DNA from: Globisporangium splendens
Taxonomy: Eukaryota > Oomycota > Peronosporomycetes > Pythiales > Pythiaceae
Direction: 5' to 3'
NCBI GenBank assembly: GCA_006386115.1
Contig: VFIW01000016.1
Coordinates: 372,001 to 436,000, forward strand
DNA: 64,000 nt
This document shows, in pieces, positions 25,852-37,053 of this stretch. Each line of letters opens with the position of its first letter. Position 1 is the first letter of the stretch. Position numbers and translations under genes: made by a program. Under the pieces are notes generated by a model. That model made no database searches. It worked only from the letters and a program-made list of their open reading frames with translations, and was not told the DNA's origin.

Positions 25852-26148
25852 CATGGTGCACAGCGAGCGGGCGGTGACAGCGTTCTATCAGAAGATACTA
25901 CGAGACAGATTGAACAGCAGTACCTCGTACACTGTTTTTGATCACAATATCCTTTTCAGTCGTCGCATGGTCGACCACCAACCACCAAGAGAGTTAGCCT
26001 TCAAGAGGTCGAGGGCTGTTGCGATCGGCATTTTCGTTAGCAGCTTTGGCGTCAGCCACAATCACACCGCATTCATTTTGTGCTTACGCTAACACTTTAT
26101 CAGAGTGTTCATTTCCAAAATTCCAGGGTACTTCTGGCACAAAATAAC

Positions 26149-27870
26149 TCACCACCAATCGTCTCGAGTCACCGACGCTTCCACCCGTTGCTCCTGAAAG
26201 CGCTGGATAGCCAAACTGGTTTCCGTATTCACCTCCTGGAGTAAATTTTCCGCAAGGTTGGCGACCTGAAGTAGCGACGCACCGATTTGTTCAACTCCTC
26301 GGCTCATATCCTGCTCAAACGACACAGCATTTGATACCTACACGCAGCATTTGCATATACTTGTGAGTAGGATCTCAAGCCAGCATGGTACCAAACGACG
26401 CACCTCTGTATCGAGCTTCGTCGTATGCAGTTGCTGTAACAGTGCGTCCACCTCTATTGTCAAAGCGTCCAGATGCCGCTTTACGTCGACTGGATTGCAT
26501 CGTACCCCAGGCGTTGGCAGTCGATGCAGTGACGTCTCCAGTGATGCGCATACGCAGTTTAAATTGTCGACAAATTCGGGAAGCTTGCTCGCAACCTGGA
26601 CAAATGGAGTCGCCTATCATAAACGAAATTCCAACAAGAGACCGGGTTATAAAACTGCAAGCCACATGATCAATCATCAGTGCAAAATCAGTCGCACCTG
26701 GTCTCCAAGGTTCTCTTCTATTGACTGGATGTGCTTCTCGCGATCCAAGCGCAACGACGTGTCATGAAGCAGCCGAAGTTTGGACTGGAGAAGATTCCAC
26801 GCGGCGATAATTTGTTTCTGCACATCACACAAGCAGCAAGCAAATGCCATTACATCAAAGGCAACATCTACACGACAAAGACACAGCATACCTCGGTTGT
26901 TTGTTCTTGCCGCCGAAACGTTTCTTCTGCTTTGAGTTCCGTGAAGCAGAGCTGATAGTACATGGCCTCGAGCAATTCCAGCTCTTCCTCTTCGCTTTGC
27001 GTGCCACGTGGAGCTGTAGGTGCGATTGCAGAAGCCACTGGCGCGATTTGCCGCCCTCGAGGCGTCGGCGGTCGCGCCAGCACTCTGGTCTCCGACGGAA
27101 TTGGCTCAGATGGGACTTTGACCGGTCGCTTCACACTGCGCTCTATCGTCGTTGTCGCGATCCGCTTTGGGATGGTCGGCCGTTCTCGCGGGGTTGTGTT
27201 TGCTTTGACAGTTTTAGTGGGCTTGGCGATCGTTGCCGCCGTAGAAGACGCTATTGCTGACGATCTCGCTGGCGTCGTCTGCTTCTGTGCCGCGAGGGCT
27301 TTGCTCGCCTTGTAAGCCAGCAGTCGCTCCTTAAGATCTTGCTTTGCTGGTTCACTGGACGCCGCTATCGATGCTGCATTTACCGTAGTAGCACCACTTG
27401 CGCTTGGAGTCACGTTACGATGCATACTGACTGGCTTTGACGTCGTTTCTATTGCTGATGCTGCTGGCGATGGCGTCATCACAGTAGACTGCACCGGTGC
27501 TCTAGTAGAAGACAGCGGTGCTGGCGGCGGCATTTTCACTCGTGTTGCCGCCGCGGACCCAGCTGCAGACGCGCTTTTAGTGCTACCACACGCCGCAACA
27601 TTCATCCTCTCAGTTGGAGTACCGGATGATGCACGGATACTCTGCTGATGCGCCTGGGCATCGAGGTTCTTGGTCTGCAGCGCCTGCGCATACCTGGACG
27701 CTACCACCTTCACTGATGTGTGTACATCCAGCCACAGAGGCGTCAGTACTCCAATCCTGTATACAGATGCCATTATATGAGGCGCACACACCCGCGTACC
27801 CACCTCTGGTCGTGCTCTTTTTCTTCTTGGCGTCTGCCGGCGCAGCTCTCGCGGACCCCTTCGCATCCAT
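26149..27870 (-). CDS. HAUS8/AUG8-like augmin complex subunit
   Basis: Five minus-strand exons with matching phases: 27870-27804, 27712-26892, 26817-26698, 26595-26404 and 26337-26149, giving 462 residues. The N-terminus is basic (KKKKSTTR) and is followed by VVASRYAQ, like the conserved SRY motif of HAUS8. A long Ala/Ser/Thr/Pro-rich basic region (about residues 45-230) fits a disordered microtubule-binding arm. The rest is coiled-coil: MYYQLCFTELKAEETFRRQE and WNLLQSKLRLLHDTSLRLDREK correspond to the plant AUG8 QWRF-region helices. Augmin recruits gamma-tubulin to spindle microtubules. The terminal codons end DDWW-stop; the stop TGA lies inside a GGTGAGT donor-like string, so a further exon is possible. 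It is convergent with the GBP-like gene, 297 bases apart. Confidence 0.72.
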
Positions 27871-28424
27871 CTTCAGGGCAATTATTAGGATTTGGCGACT
27901 CGGAGTTTGGCTCCTGCTAAAAAACGCAAAATTGCAAGACCGGACTTGTTTCTGTGCAGCGACATTATCGTAAAATCAGTATGCTTGTGTCATCCCTCTG
28001 TAAGAACTTGCTCATCAATTCGAGTCGCGACGTTTCAGTGCATGGCTACATCGCGCAACTATTGTTTTGCCGCAGTGTTCTGTATGACTCACAGTACACG
28101 CACGTGGACGTTGTTCCTGACGAACCATGAACGACGTCCACGTGCGTGTATTATATAACATCGAGATGAGTCTCCAACTAAAACTAGAAAGTTCAGCGAA
28201 GAAAACAGCGCGTTCAAGCTATAAAAAACATCTCGAGCAAGACCGAATAACCGACCACACAGCGTTGGTGGGCACTCAGTTTAATTTTACGCAACCTCTT
28301 TTTTTACCCAGCGAGCACATTTGAACGGCCAAGCACAAGCACACACTGGGGGCATTACGACTCGGAGGCTCAGCGACGAAGGTTGGCTGTGAGCGAGCTT
28401 GACGCTCTGGGAAGCACAGCGAAG
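27871..28424. other. Intergenic divergent promoter region
   Basis: About 550 bases between the divergent augmin and polycystin genes, with no coding signal. A near-perfect inverted repeat is visible at about 28097-28146, where CACGCACGTGGACGT is mirrored by ACGTCCACGTGCGTG; it could form a hairpin with a loop of about 20 bases. An initiator-like CTCAGTTTAATTTT begins at 28275. Confidence 0.5.
28097..28146. repeat. Inverted repeat (15-base arms) in divergent promoter
   Basis: Arms CACGCACGTGGACGT (about 28099-28113) and ACGTCCACGTGCGTG (about 28132-28146) are reverse complements around a loop of about 18 bases. Each arm contains an E-box-like CACGTG. The role is unknown; it could bind a dimeric factor or be an RNA hairpin. 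Confidence 0.6.
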
Positions 28425-30426
28425 ATGAGGAGAGTCGTCCAGATCACCAGCATTCTCAGGCGCATGCGACCAGATCCTGAGCTCGACGTGTTGGCGAACC
28501 TGCAGCCGCAAAAACCGGTGCGTGAGACTCGAATTCCCCGCGAGTTTCTGCTCCAGGATCTTTGCGAAAAGCGCCGCTATCGCCGTCGCGCGAGAAAGCT
28601 GGTGGCGTATATAACGTTCCTGGTCATCTACTTTTCTGCGCTAACGATGGATAGGGATATCAATTCACGTATGTCGTAGCCTTTATCATTCTTTTCTGGT
28701 TCCTACTAAGATTTCGAGCTCACCAACAGGGATACTTTTTTTCTGGACAGGTTCACTTGCACGGCGCGCAGTCGCCACAGAGCTGCTTGCGACTTCGCAT
28801 GCATCTTCAGGGATCACGTTTGCTCAGATCACGGACGTCGATTCGTTCTGGGATTGGTTCGGCAACTCGCTTATGCCCACAGTGTACTCCCAGACAACCA
28901 GACAAGGACTCCCGCGCAGTTCGAGCCAGCTTTATACGATCGCAACGCGCTCGACGATTCTTGGTGGCTTCCATGTCATACAACGGAGGTATTTTGCAGT
29001 CAACAGCTCGTCAGCGAATAAGCACAAGCTTTGCTACCCTTCCTTGGACCAAACACGCGACCACAAGTGTTTGTCCACCAGGAGCTACTCCACGGACGCG
29101 TTTGGCACAGTCTCTGCTGTGAATTCAAGCGACGATGGGTTTCACACACTGGAAATGTTCCAATATTCCGTCAACGATGATTCCGAAGGCGGCTTCCAGA
29201 CCAGCTTCCTGTACAGTTCGACAAACGGTGAGGCTGAATACGCAAAAGTCAAGGCTATGCAAACCTACCAGTGGATCGATTTGCAAACGAGATCCGTTGA
29301 GGTCACGATACCAGTGTACAACCTGCATCTCATGAAGGTCGTGGTTGCAACCTTACGCGTCGAGTTTAGCTTGACCGGTGGAGTGACGACGTCCTCTGTC
29401 ATTCAAGTCGTGAATGTCCAGCCATACAACATCGACTACTCGCGCAATCTCATCCGCGCCGTCTATGAAGCGCTTTATGTGCTGCACGTGGTTTACTTCA
29501 CAGCTGCAGAGATGTGGGGCTTGTGCATCGTATCAGGTGGAAGTCTTCGCAATGTACATCATCATGACGTTGGCTCGACATTCTGTTCTGCTTCAGAGTA
29601 TGATGATGCTCTAACTCTTTGCGTACAAATGGCATACGTGCACTGTTAGTACGTCTCCTGGCTTGGGCTGATCGAAGCTATAGGAGAATTACTGACAATC
29701 GCGGCGAACTCGGTAATCATCGTTTATCGCTGGTATATCACGATGTACTCGACCGATTTGAGAGCCAAAATCATGGCGTCGTACAACAGTTATGTCTCGC
29801 TGATTGGGCTGACTGACGGCGACGACTTTTTCGTGGGCTTGAACATCTTCAACGTGCTGGTCCTCACCACTCGTTCACTCGTGTATTTCCAGGTCACGGA
29901 TGGTGGGAGACGCCTCCTTCACAGCGTCTACTGTGCGATGCCGGATATCTTGTTGTTCCTCCCAATCTACGCAACCGTGCTCATCGGGTACACATTTGTG
30001 GGGAACATGCTTTACGGTCTCACCTTTGATGAATGGTCCACTTTGTCCAAGTCGTTTTATCGGGTCTTCGAAATGAACTTTGGACTGTGCGACCCGAGCG
30101 CAATCTACGATGCGGGAGGAATTCTCGGTATGATCTTCATTATTTCGGCGACAATCATCTTCTGCGTCATCATGCTCAACGTCTTCTTGGCAATTCTCAT
30201 GAGCACGTGGGATTCCTTGACCGAAAAAGAGGCTGAGAAAGCCAAAGAGCGCGACAAGTACCGTGACAAAATGAGCTACAGAGAGCTCATCGGGCTAATC
30301 TTCTTGCGCGAATCGACTCTCACTTCCGTGGTCAGTGTGGTCGTGAAATTGGAAAGCCACAACACCATCAGTAGACACCTTTTCGAGGACACATGGTGCA
30401 ACGAATACAAAAAAGTTCCAAAATAG
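28425..30426 (+). CDS. Polycystin-2-like (PKD2/TRPP) cation channel
   Basis: Exons 28425-28668, 28751-29553 and 29650-30426 give 607 residues; the second intron's donor could be 29554 or a nearby GT. S1 (KLVAYITFLVIYFSALTMD) is followed by the large extracellular polycystin/TOP domain (about residues 95-330) containing DSFWDWFGNSL, GGFHVIQRR, EGGFQTSFL and YQWIDLQTRSVEV. S2-S6 and the pore follow in exon 3: LLFLPIYATVLIGYTFVGN (S5), the FYRVFEMNFG pore loop, and MIFIISATIIFCVIMLNVFL (S6). A charged EKEAEKAKERDKYRDK helix lies after S6. The stop TAG (30424-30426) is followed in the same frame by a further 77 open, protein-like codons beginning LRERILRWYWKN. The channel call is firm; ion selectivity is not predictable. 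Confidence 0.86.
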
Positions 30427-30890
30427 CTTCGCGAGCGCATTCTTCGATGGTACTGGAAAAACTCAGACGATACCGACACGCACGAAGCCTCCCTGATGAC
30501 TCAACCGCACCGGCACGAAGAAGCAAATCCTTCGAGCAAGAAGAGCGACCAATCAATGCCATCAGCCTTGTTGTGCGAAAAGACTGGACCCGACGAAATC
30601 TCGCAACAGCGAGGGAAGTTCTTCACAGCTCGAGTCTCGCCATCGAACCATTGCGATTAGTGATAATACAGTTGAAGACGCACTCGCTCACCGATTTTGA
30701 CCCGTGCCATTGAGACTTTGCCGAGTTGGTTGGCAGAGTCCTAAGTGAACCGAAACCGTCGATACTTTGGAACTGCGTTTGAGCGTTTCTGCCACGACCT
30801 TCATGCCACACCTCTTGAACCGCCTGCATCGCACTTTGGAACTTGAGCGAGTTCACGGCGTGTAGGCGCATATGCCAGCAACGTTTGATC
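30427..30890 (+). other. Spacer between tandem polycystins; holds an in-frame extension of the upstream gene
   Basis: The first 234 bases continue the upstream reading frame past its TAG without another stop until 30658-30660, with a polar Lys/Arg/Ser-rich composition. The remainder (30661-30890) is non-coding and should contain the promoter of the truncated polycystin copy. Confidence 0.45.
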
Positions 30891-31938
30891 ATGCCGGCGA
30901 CCGTGAAATATGCGCCGTCAATGAAAAAGCTACCGCTATTCGTGCACTCGTCGACGGACCTGGGTGACAAGTCGACTTCCGGACCTACCAGCATCCCGCG
31001 CGAGTTCTTGCTGCGCGACCTCAAGGAGAAACGAAAATTTCGCTTGCTCTCTCGGAAGCTTACTGTCTTCGTCACGTTCATGGTCGTATACCTCGTCGTG
31101 CTTCTCATGGACTGCAACATCTCTGGACGTAAGTGCTTGGGGAGTGTTGTACATGAGCCAAAACCTTGGTTTGTCTTTTTTAGGCTTGTTGTTGCTTAAA
31201 GCGCTCATGTCGAAGGACTCTTCTTGTGGTGTGATGTCTGCAGGAGCGGTTGTACGACGAATTATCTCCAAGGAACTCATTGACACTTCGCGCGCTGCTT
31301 CGGGAATGACATTTGCTGGAATCAACAGCATCGGCGCATTCTGGGACTGGTTCACCAACTCTTTCCTTGATTCTGTCTACACCACAGCCAACAGTGACGG
31401 CCTCCCTCGAAGTTCGGATGAGATGTACACCATCGCCTCTCACACAAAGATCGTCGGTGGGTTCCACCTGATCCAGAAAAGGTATACGCCAGTGAATACC
31501 AGCAGCTCAGACCACTCGAACGATCCATGCTATAGCTACTTAGAGCCGACAGTGAATCAAACGTGTTTCTCTGCTAAAGGCGAATCAACTGACTCGTTCG
31601 GGGCGACCAACGGAACGAAAGCAAGCGAAGCCGAACTGCTCACGCTGAAGATGTTCCAGTACTCGACGAACAATGACTCTGTCGGAGGCTTTCAAACGTA
31701 TTTTTTACGCAGCACCACAGATGGCGCAGACGAACTCGCGACCGTCAAGTTGATGCAATCGTATCGTTGGATCGATCGACAAACAAGTTCCGTCGAGATC
31801 ACGATGCCAATGTACAATAGCAACTTGAAGATCTGGTCCGTGGTAAACCTACAAATCGGTTTTGATTTAGCAGGCGGTGTGACCCCGAAGTCGTTCATTC
31901 ATGTGACAAACATCGAGCCGTACAACTTGAGCGGATGA
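30891..31938 (+). CDS. Truncated polycystin paralogue: S1 plus extracellular domain only
   Basis: Exons 30891-31128 and 31244-31938 give 310 residues. Gene structure matches the upstream polycystin: same intron position and phase, SIPREFLLRDLKEKR versus RIPREFLLQDLCEKR before S1, and the same TOP-domain blocks (FWDWFTNSFLDSVY, GGFHLIQKRY, VGGFQTYFL, YRWIDRQTSSVEI). It stops at EPYNLSG, exactly where the channel continues into S2, so no pore is encoded. Two Cys in the TOP loop and several N-glycosylation sequons (for example NTSSS, NQTC, NGT) are kept and the frame has no lesion. It arose by local tandem duplication; it may be a single-pass ectodomain protein or a stable truncation product. 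Confidence 0.78.
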
Positions 31939-32174
31939 TTTTTGAGATCTTTGGACTATGCTTGCTTCTGTAGTAGACAAAATAGCGATTTTATTATTAT
32001 AACATTATTATATTCTCTCATCGCGGCCCAGCATGCTCTTCTTCGATCGAAGGAGCTGGGTATTCGTCAGATGATCGAATGGAAGGCAAAAACATGCAAA
32101 GAGAAAAATATGTACAAGCAGACTTACTAGTACATAGCTCGATGTGCGCTTGATCCCTTGTCTTTGTCGGCCAT

Positions 32175-33638
32175 TTACTGGGTGCTGTCACTTCCTGCGG
32201 CGGCAGCGAGATGGCGACGCAAGTTGCGCACAAAGCAGAGCATTTCGCTGATGGAGCCCTTCTTGAGCAGACTGCCTGGGAAGTATCCCTTGATGTCGCA
32301 GTTCAAAATCCACACGAAGCGGGACTTGAATGGGGACGTCTCATGTGGCAGAATGATGAACCCGGTCGCGCCGTTTTCACCGCGGGTGATTCCCTTCGTC
32401 GTCTTCAGCAAGTTCTTGCCGGCGCAAACACTTCCGATAACGTATCCGCCATTGTATTTTCTCCAAGTGCGCGAGTTGATGAAGTCACGGCTCGTGATCA
32501 TGCCACTAAGCGCTGGCGCCGTTACGAGGTGCACCAGGTCGGTGTTCTCACTCAGTGGTTGAAGGATGTTGTTCTGCGCAGCAGTGATGTTCCACGTGCT
32601 GCTCGTTTCAAAGCGTCCGAAGAGCTCGTCGAAAAGCTCATCAGGAGACAAATCAAACTCGGTTTCACACTTGTAGATGCGTGCAGGCTTGCCATCGCGC
32701 GAGTGGAGAACGACATCCTCGTAGGTCGATTGCTCGCTCGTCCACCCGTCGGTTATCAAGCTAAGCTCAATCACTTTGTCAGTAGCCTTCTCGCCGTTTT
32801 CAACAATTTCCGCTTTCTGGGCTGGAGTGAGCTGAATCAGGTCGTGTTGCTTCTGGCGCGGAGCAACATTGTCTTCGCCAGTCATCGTGTTGTCCAATGC
32901 CGTCACATCAACATCAGCTGGGGTGACAACCTGGCTCACGATTTTGCGGTTCTTCCGCTTGTTCGCCATGGACGCAATGAATTCGTGCAGGTTCTTGCAA
33001 AAGCCTGCGAGCAGAATCCAGATCGCTGGATTCGTGTATGATACTTCGTCCATCAGGAACCAGAACGCAGCAGCAAATCCCACCATGGACGCAAGCATAA
33101 AGCTCACGCTTGGCTCTGGCGTGGGCTCCGGTTCGAACGAGTCGATCTCTTCCAGAGGTCCCAGGGAACTCGCGTTCGAATATCCGATGTCATCCATATG
33201 CGCACCGTCGTCGGAGTCGTATGAGATCGCACTACTCTGTGCATGAGCCGCGCATGGGTCACACACACGTTGTCGCCTGGGGATCTCGCCCAGGTTGGTC
33301 GAGAGCACCATGCGGGTACGCGAACACGCGTGGCAGAAAATATGGCCGCAGATGCGGCAATGGTGTCGTCGGTTGACGATCGTAAACGGGCGCTCGCATT
33401 TCGCGCAGCTTCGGCATTTCGCGTCTTCTGCCCAGTGTCCGGAGATCGTGTCCTGTTGCGGCGCGATGCTCGACGGCGACCAACTGCTCGACGTCGTCGA
33501 CACCGACGAGAACGAGTGCGTGCGCGACTGACGCGACGGCTTGATGGCGCTCATGCCACGCGCGCGTCTTGAGGGCAAATGGGAGGAAGAGGGCGACATC
33601 GCGGCGCTCGAGGTCGTCGGCTGCGGTCGCACACACAT
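32175..33638 (-). CDS. FYVE - transmembrane - START domain lipid-transfer protein
   Basis: Intronless, 487 residues. The N-terminal 65 residues are Ser-rich and disordered. The FYVE finger spans about 68-132, with WAED, RRHHCRICG and RVCDPC supplying the PI3P pocket and the paired Cys ligands for two zincs. An acidic linker is followed by two hydrophobic segments (about 180-200 and 205-225), then a Lys-rich KRKNRK element. The START domain occupies about 285-470, with SLLKKGSISEMLCFVRNLRRHL forming the C-terminal helix that covers the lipid cavity. FYVE binds PI3P on endosomes and START domains move sterol or phospholipid between membranes, so an endosomal contact-site transfer role is likely (inference). 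The ATG at 33638 is the first in frame; Met14 is an alternative start. Confidence 0.85.
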   Translation of the reverse strand: MCVRPQPTTSSAAMSPSSSHLPSRRARGMSAIKPSRQSRTHSFSSVSTTSSSWSPSSIAPQQDTISGHWAEDAKCRSCAKCERPFTIVNRRHHCRICGHIFCHACSRTRMVLSTNLGEIPRRQRVCDPCAAHAQSSAISYDSDDGAHMDDIGYSNASSLGPLEEIDSFEPEPTPEPSVSFMLASMVGFAAAFWFLMDEVSYTNPAIWILLAGFCKNLHEFIASMANKRKNRKIVSQVVTPADVDVTALDNTMTGEDNVAPRQKQHDLIQLTPAQKAEIVENGEKATDKVIELSLITDGWTSEQSTYEDVVLHSRDGKPARIYKCETEFDLSPDELFDELFGRFETSSTWNITAAQNNILQPLSENTDLVHLVTAPALSGMITSRDFINSRTWRKYNGGYVIGSVCAGKNLLKTTKGITRGENGATGFIILPHETSPFKSRFVWILNCDIKGYFPGSLLKKGSISEMLCFVRNLRRHLAAAAGSDSTQ

Positions 33639-35724
33639 CCCACCGTGGCTCGCTTCAAAGAATGCTGCTGTCGGAGCGAAGGGTCCAACAAACTTGACTC
33701 ACTTGGGTCACAGAGTTCGACACACACGCACACGAGGGGAAATAAAGAGAACGCGTTGAGCTTGTGCCTGACACTCGCGCACGCGCGCGCACGTAAACCG
33801 ACGCAGGAATGAGAGCCTTGCACTGCGTCAAGCAGCTGTGCCTTATCGGCAGAATCCAGCTACAACTTGGGCTTTCTCGGCGCGCGGACACACCAGGTGG
33901 GCGATTGCGGAATGAAGGAAGGGAAACCAACAGCAGCCCCCTATAGCCAGCTCAAGTCAAATCAAAATTTTCCGAACGCATCGAGGCAATCCGACAATGG
34001 CATGACCTAGGTTGAAAAACCTCGTTTGTTGAGAGACGACCGGACCTAGGTTGCAATGCGCAGTGTAGCGTTGCGTGCTGACAGAGGTCCAGTGGAGGAA
34101 AAAAAAAAACCTCGCCGCACTGATGCAGAAAATCCGCCAGATGGCGAAAAGCTGATGCACCATCACGCCATGATTTATAAATTGATGGAAGCTATAGAGT
34201 TAAAAACGCTGAGCAACGATGCAGAAAGCATAGTGGAGCTGGTTGGGAAGGTGTGCACCCAAAGAGCTAGTATTATAGGTTTATCTGATGTGAGAGGTTC
34301 TCCCAGATGGATTGCGTCATATGAATGTCGTCCGAAAGGAAAATAAAGAACAGGAAGGAAAGAAACGAGAGCGAACGCAATGTTGCGGTGGTAAAAGGGG
34401 ATGTGCAAAAATCACATCCTCTCGGAAGAATCCGCCTCAAACATGATCGTTTTGCAAATACCCCCTCATCATCAACACCATTTCTGCCAATTGATAGTGT
34501 GCAAGACTGTGTAAATTAATGCACATCAGTTCCTGGCACTCTCTCGCATTCTAAACTGAAAGTGTAGGTTCTGCGATCCAACGCTGGCAATCGTCTGTGC
34601 TTGAAGTCGAGCAAATCGGCAGCATGCATTTCAGAGTTGGTGCTTTCAGTGCGCACAGTGGTCCTACACAAAGCAAAGTGCTGCTGTTTATGGCCTGCTC
34701 CACAATGCGGTTGAATGCTCCAGTCGACCCCTCGCTCGGTTGACGAGTGCACGCGCAGCGCAACAAACGGTAGTCGCCGCCTTTTTCAGTAAGGAGGACA
34801 CCCCGTCTGCCATACAAAGTGTACACTTTTGAGTGCACAGTGCCGTTCGAAAACAAACAAAAAAGCTCCTCTTTGGTTTGAGCAAGAGAGCGTGGGTTGC
34901 TGCTTTATGATGAGTCCGAATTATTGCTCTATGCTGCAGCATGGCGAGGGTGGGGGCGGAATCGCGGGAGGCGGAGAACGTTAGTATACTTGAACGAGGC
35001 ACAAAGAGCGGTCTATTTTGTCGCTTTGCGCGTGAAATCGAGTCTGCGCACATAATGAGTATCGTCAAGCACGCCAGAGGAAATCGCAGTGCTGGACTGA
35101 AGTTCAACTGATGACGCGTGACAGCGACTGTAAGCCGACTCAGTCAAGTTCTCTATTTCTATTGTGCCGGCGGACATCGTATTTTGAACGTTTGGAATAA
35201 AATACAACAACTACGGTCTTGTTTGCTCCGACGTTGCAAATAAACGCCATTTATCATTGTGCCTCTCAGCGATGATTTGTGTTGTAAGATCTGCAAAGGT
35301 GAATCCAGGCGCAAGTGCATGGAGCGCTGCAATGCTGCAGACTCATCATCGCTTGATTTTGTATCACGTTTTGGGTAAGTTCTCATTTTGTGTCACCTTT
35401 CGGACTTTCATAGAATAGTCCATATTGGGGTGCATTTAATTGTTATGTAATTGCTGGCGACAATTGACGATTTGATAGGCAAAATAGTACTTTCCCAGCC
35501 GCAACTTCTGGCACACAATTGGCACTGCGTTCATCACGGCGCATAAAAGTCCGTGCGCAAGTGTGACGATGCATCCTTGGTTCTCCATTGAGCGAAGCGA
35601 AAAGACATGAAGATTTCACGCACAACCGCAAAGTAGCGGGAGAAAACCTTGGCTTTTATTTTCCATTGAACACGGTGAGTCACGCTCAACTGTTGGCTGA
35701 CTCGAGTCCATGCGAGATAGTCGA

Positions 35725-36132
35725 TTATTTCGTTTCAGCAATCGGTGGCATGTAAGTAGACTCGCGCGCTCGAAATTCCTGCAATTTCACCGGTAACACA
35801 CGACGCGAGACTTTTTCCACTGCTCTACTTGATATCTTCGCTGACATTGCGAATGCTGTCCAGCAGATCAAAGGAAAGAGACTCGTAGAATGTAACCTGT
35901 AGAGCAAAAACGCGAGCGTGTCTGTCGCCGCCGCTTGATTCCCAAAGCGGAAGAAAGAAAAGTGGTCACTGAGCGCAAGACCATCCGGTGGATTCCAGCC
36001 TCTGCTTTTCCATCGAAAGCAGCCACAAGCAGACATAGGACGGTTCAGTTTACACGCTCCACAGATCTTTTGAGCCCACGAAACGACATTCACGATCAAT
36101 GGATCTGCAAGATCGAATGGCGTGAGACGCAT
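35725..36132 (-). pseudogene. Possible gene relic, unidentified
   Basis: An open minus-strand frame of 135 codons contains SDHFSFFRFGNQAAAT. At a CTACAG/G boundary the adjacent frame carries a hydrophobic-amphipathic segment (LSFDLLDSIRNV) ending in a stop. The switch of protein-like character between frames resembles either an intron edge or an indel in a decayed gene. No family was recognised. Confidence 0.2.
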
Positions 36133-37016
36133 GTGCTACATTCACCTTCTCTTGATGCGCACTTCAATAAGAACATCGCACGTGTAGCTGTGTAGATCGA
36201 GCCGAATCAGTGCGTTGCACTCGGTTAAAGTCAGGAAAGACTTCGTCTACCGACCTTGAACATCGATTACCAGAGCTGAACTCATTCCGACTCGCTCACA
36301 TGCTTTCTGACCCTCTCTAATTTGTCTGAATCAAGATAGACCTTTTAAAATAGCATTTAGTACGTAAACAAGAAACTTTTCCCTCTTTATTCACGCAAAA
36401 TGTCTATATAGTTCTATCAATTGAATGATGGAGGCCAATTTCGTTTTCGCACCACAAGTGTGACCAGATGCTGACGTCGTGCCTCTGCATTCAGCACTGA
36501 CTTTTCGACTTGCAGCAGCACCGCCATTCCTCTCCATGAGCATCTATCAATCCATCTGCAAATCGCACCATATCCTCTTCTCCTTCATACCCCACACTCT
36601 GCACAGTATAGCACTCCACGCAAGCATCAAGTTATTAACAAGTGCGCGCGAGCCAAAGTCCCGCTCCCGAGCGATCCCGTATCTGTCGGCATTGCTTGAA
36701 TGCCCTGTTTCGCCGAACGGCAGCACACCGACTCGTCATTATTGGGCAAGAAAGTCAGCACGTTCGTCCGACCATCTGGATCTCGTGATAGAGTGTATGT
36801 AGAGATATCAAGTGGCCCTGCTTCTGGCCGATCCTGTGGCAGACCCAAACATTTGCTGTTCCGGCTCGCGGTCTCTACATACACCTACATACCGTCTGGC
36901 AGTCGCCTCGCTTTTGTGAGCGACGCTGGCTGTCTGCTGATTGCAGTCCCCCATTCTGAAGCGCGTCGCCCTCTACAATAAATACCGCACATTGCAAGTT
37001 TATCCGTGAAGCACAC

Positions 37017-37033
37017 GCTCATTATCAAATATT
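37017..37033 (+). promoter_or_regulatory. Oomycete initiator-type core promoter of PH-domain gene
   Basis: GCTCATTATCAAATATT resembles the oomycete Inr consensus and lies about 35 bases upstream of the ATG at 37054. Confidence 0.55.
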
Positions 37034-37053
37034 CAAACAAGAACGAGAGCAGC

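Larger units (their letters stand above)
33639..37053. other. Gene-poor 3.4 kb intergenic stretch
   Basis: No complete gene was recognised. It has lower GC than the flanks. Two frames look partly coding. One is a 96-codon plus frame at 34056-34346 with a poly-A tract near its start. The other is a minus frame at 35725-36132 (135 codons) in which a neighbouring frame, after an AG, continues as VTFYESLSFDLLDSIRNVSED, suggesting a relic or an undetected spliced gene. No long terminal repeats or transposase motifs were found. Confidence 0.5.

Noticed and set aside
31942..32130. Continuation of the truncated polycystin frame past its TGA
   Set aside because: The 62 following codons are AT-rich and show no similarity to the S2 region of the neighbouring channel.
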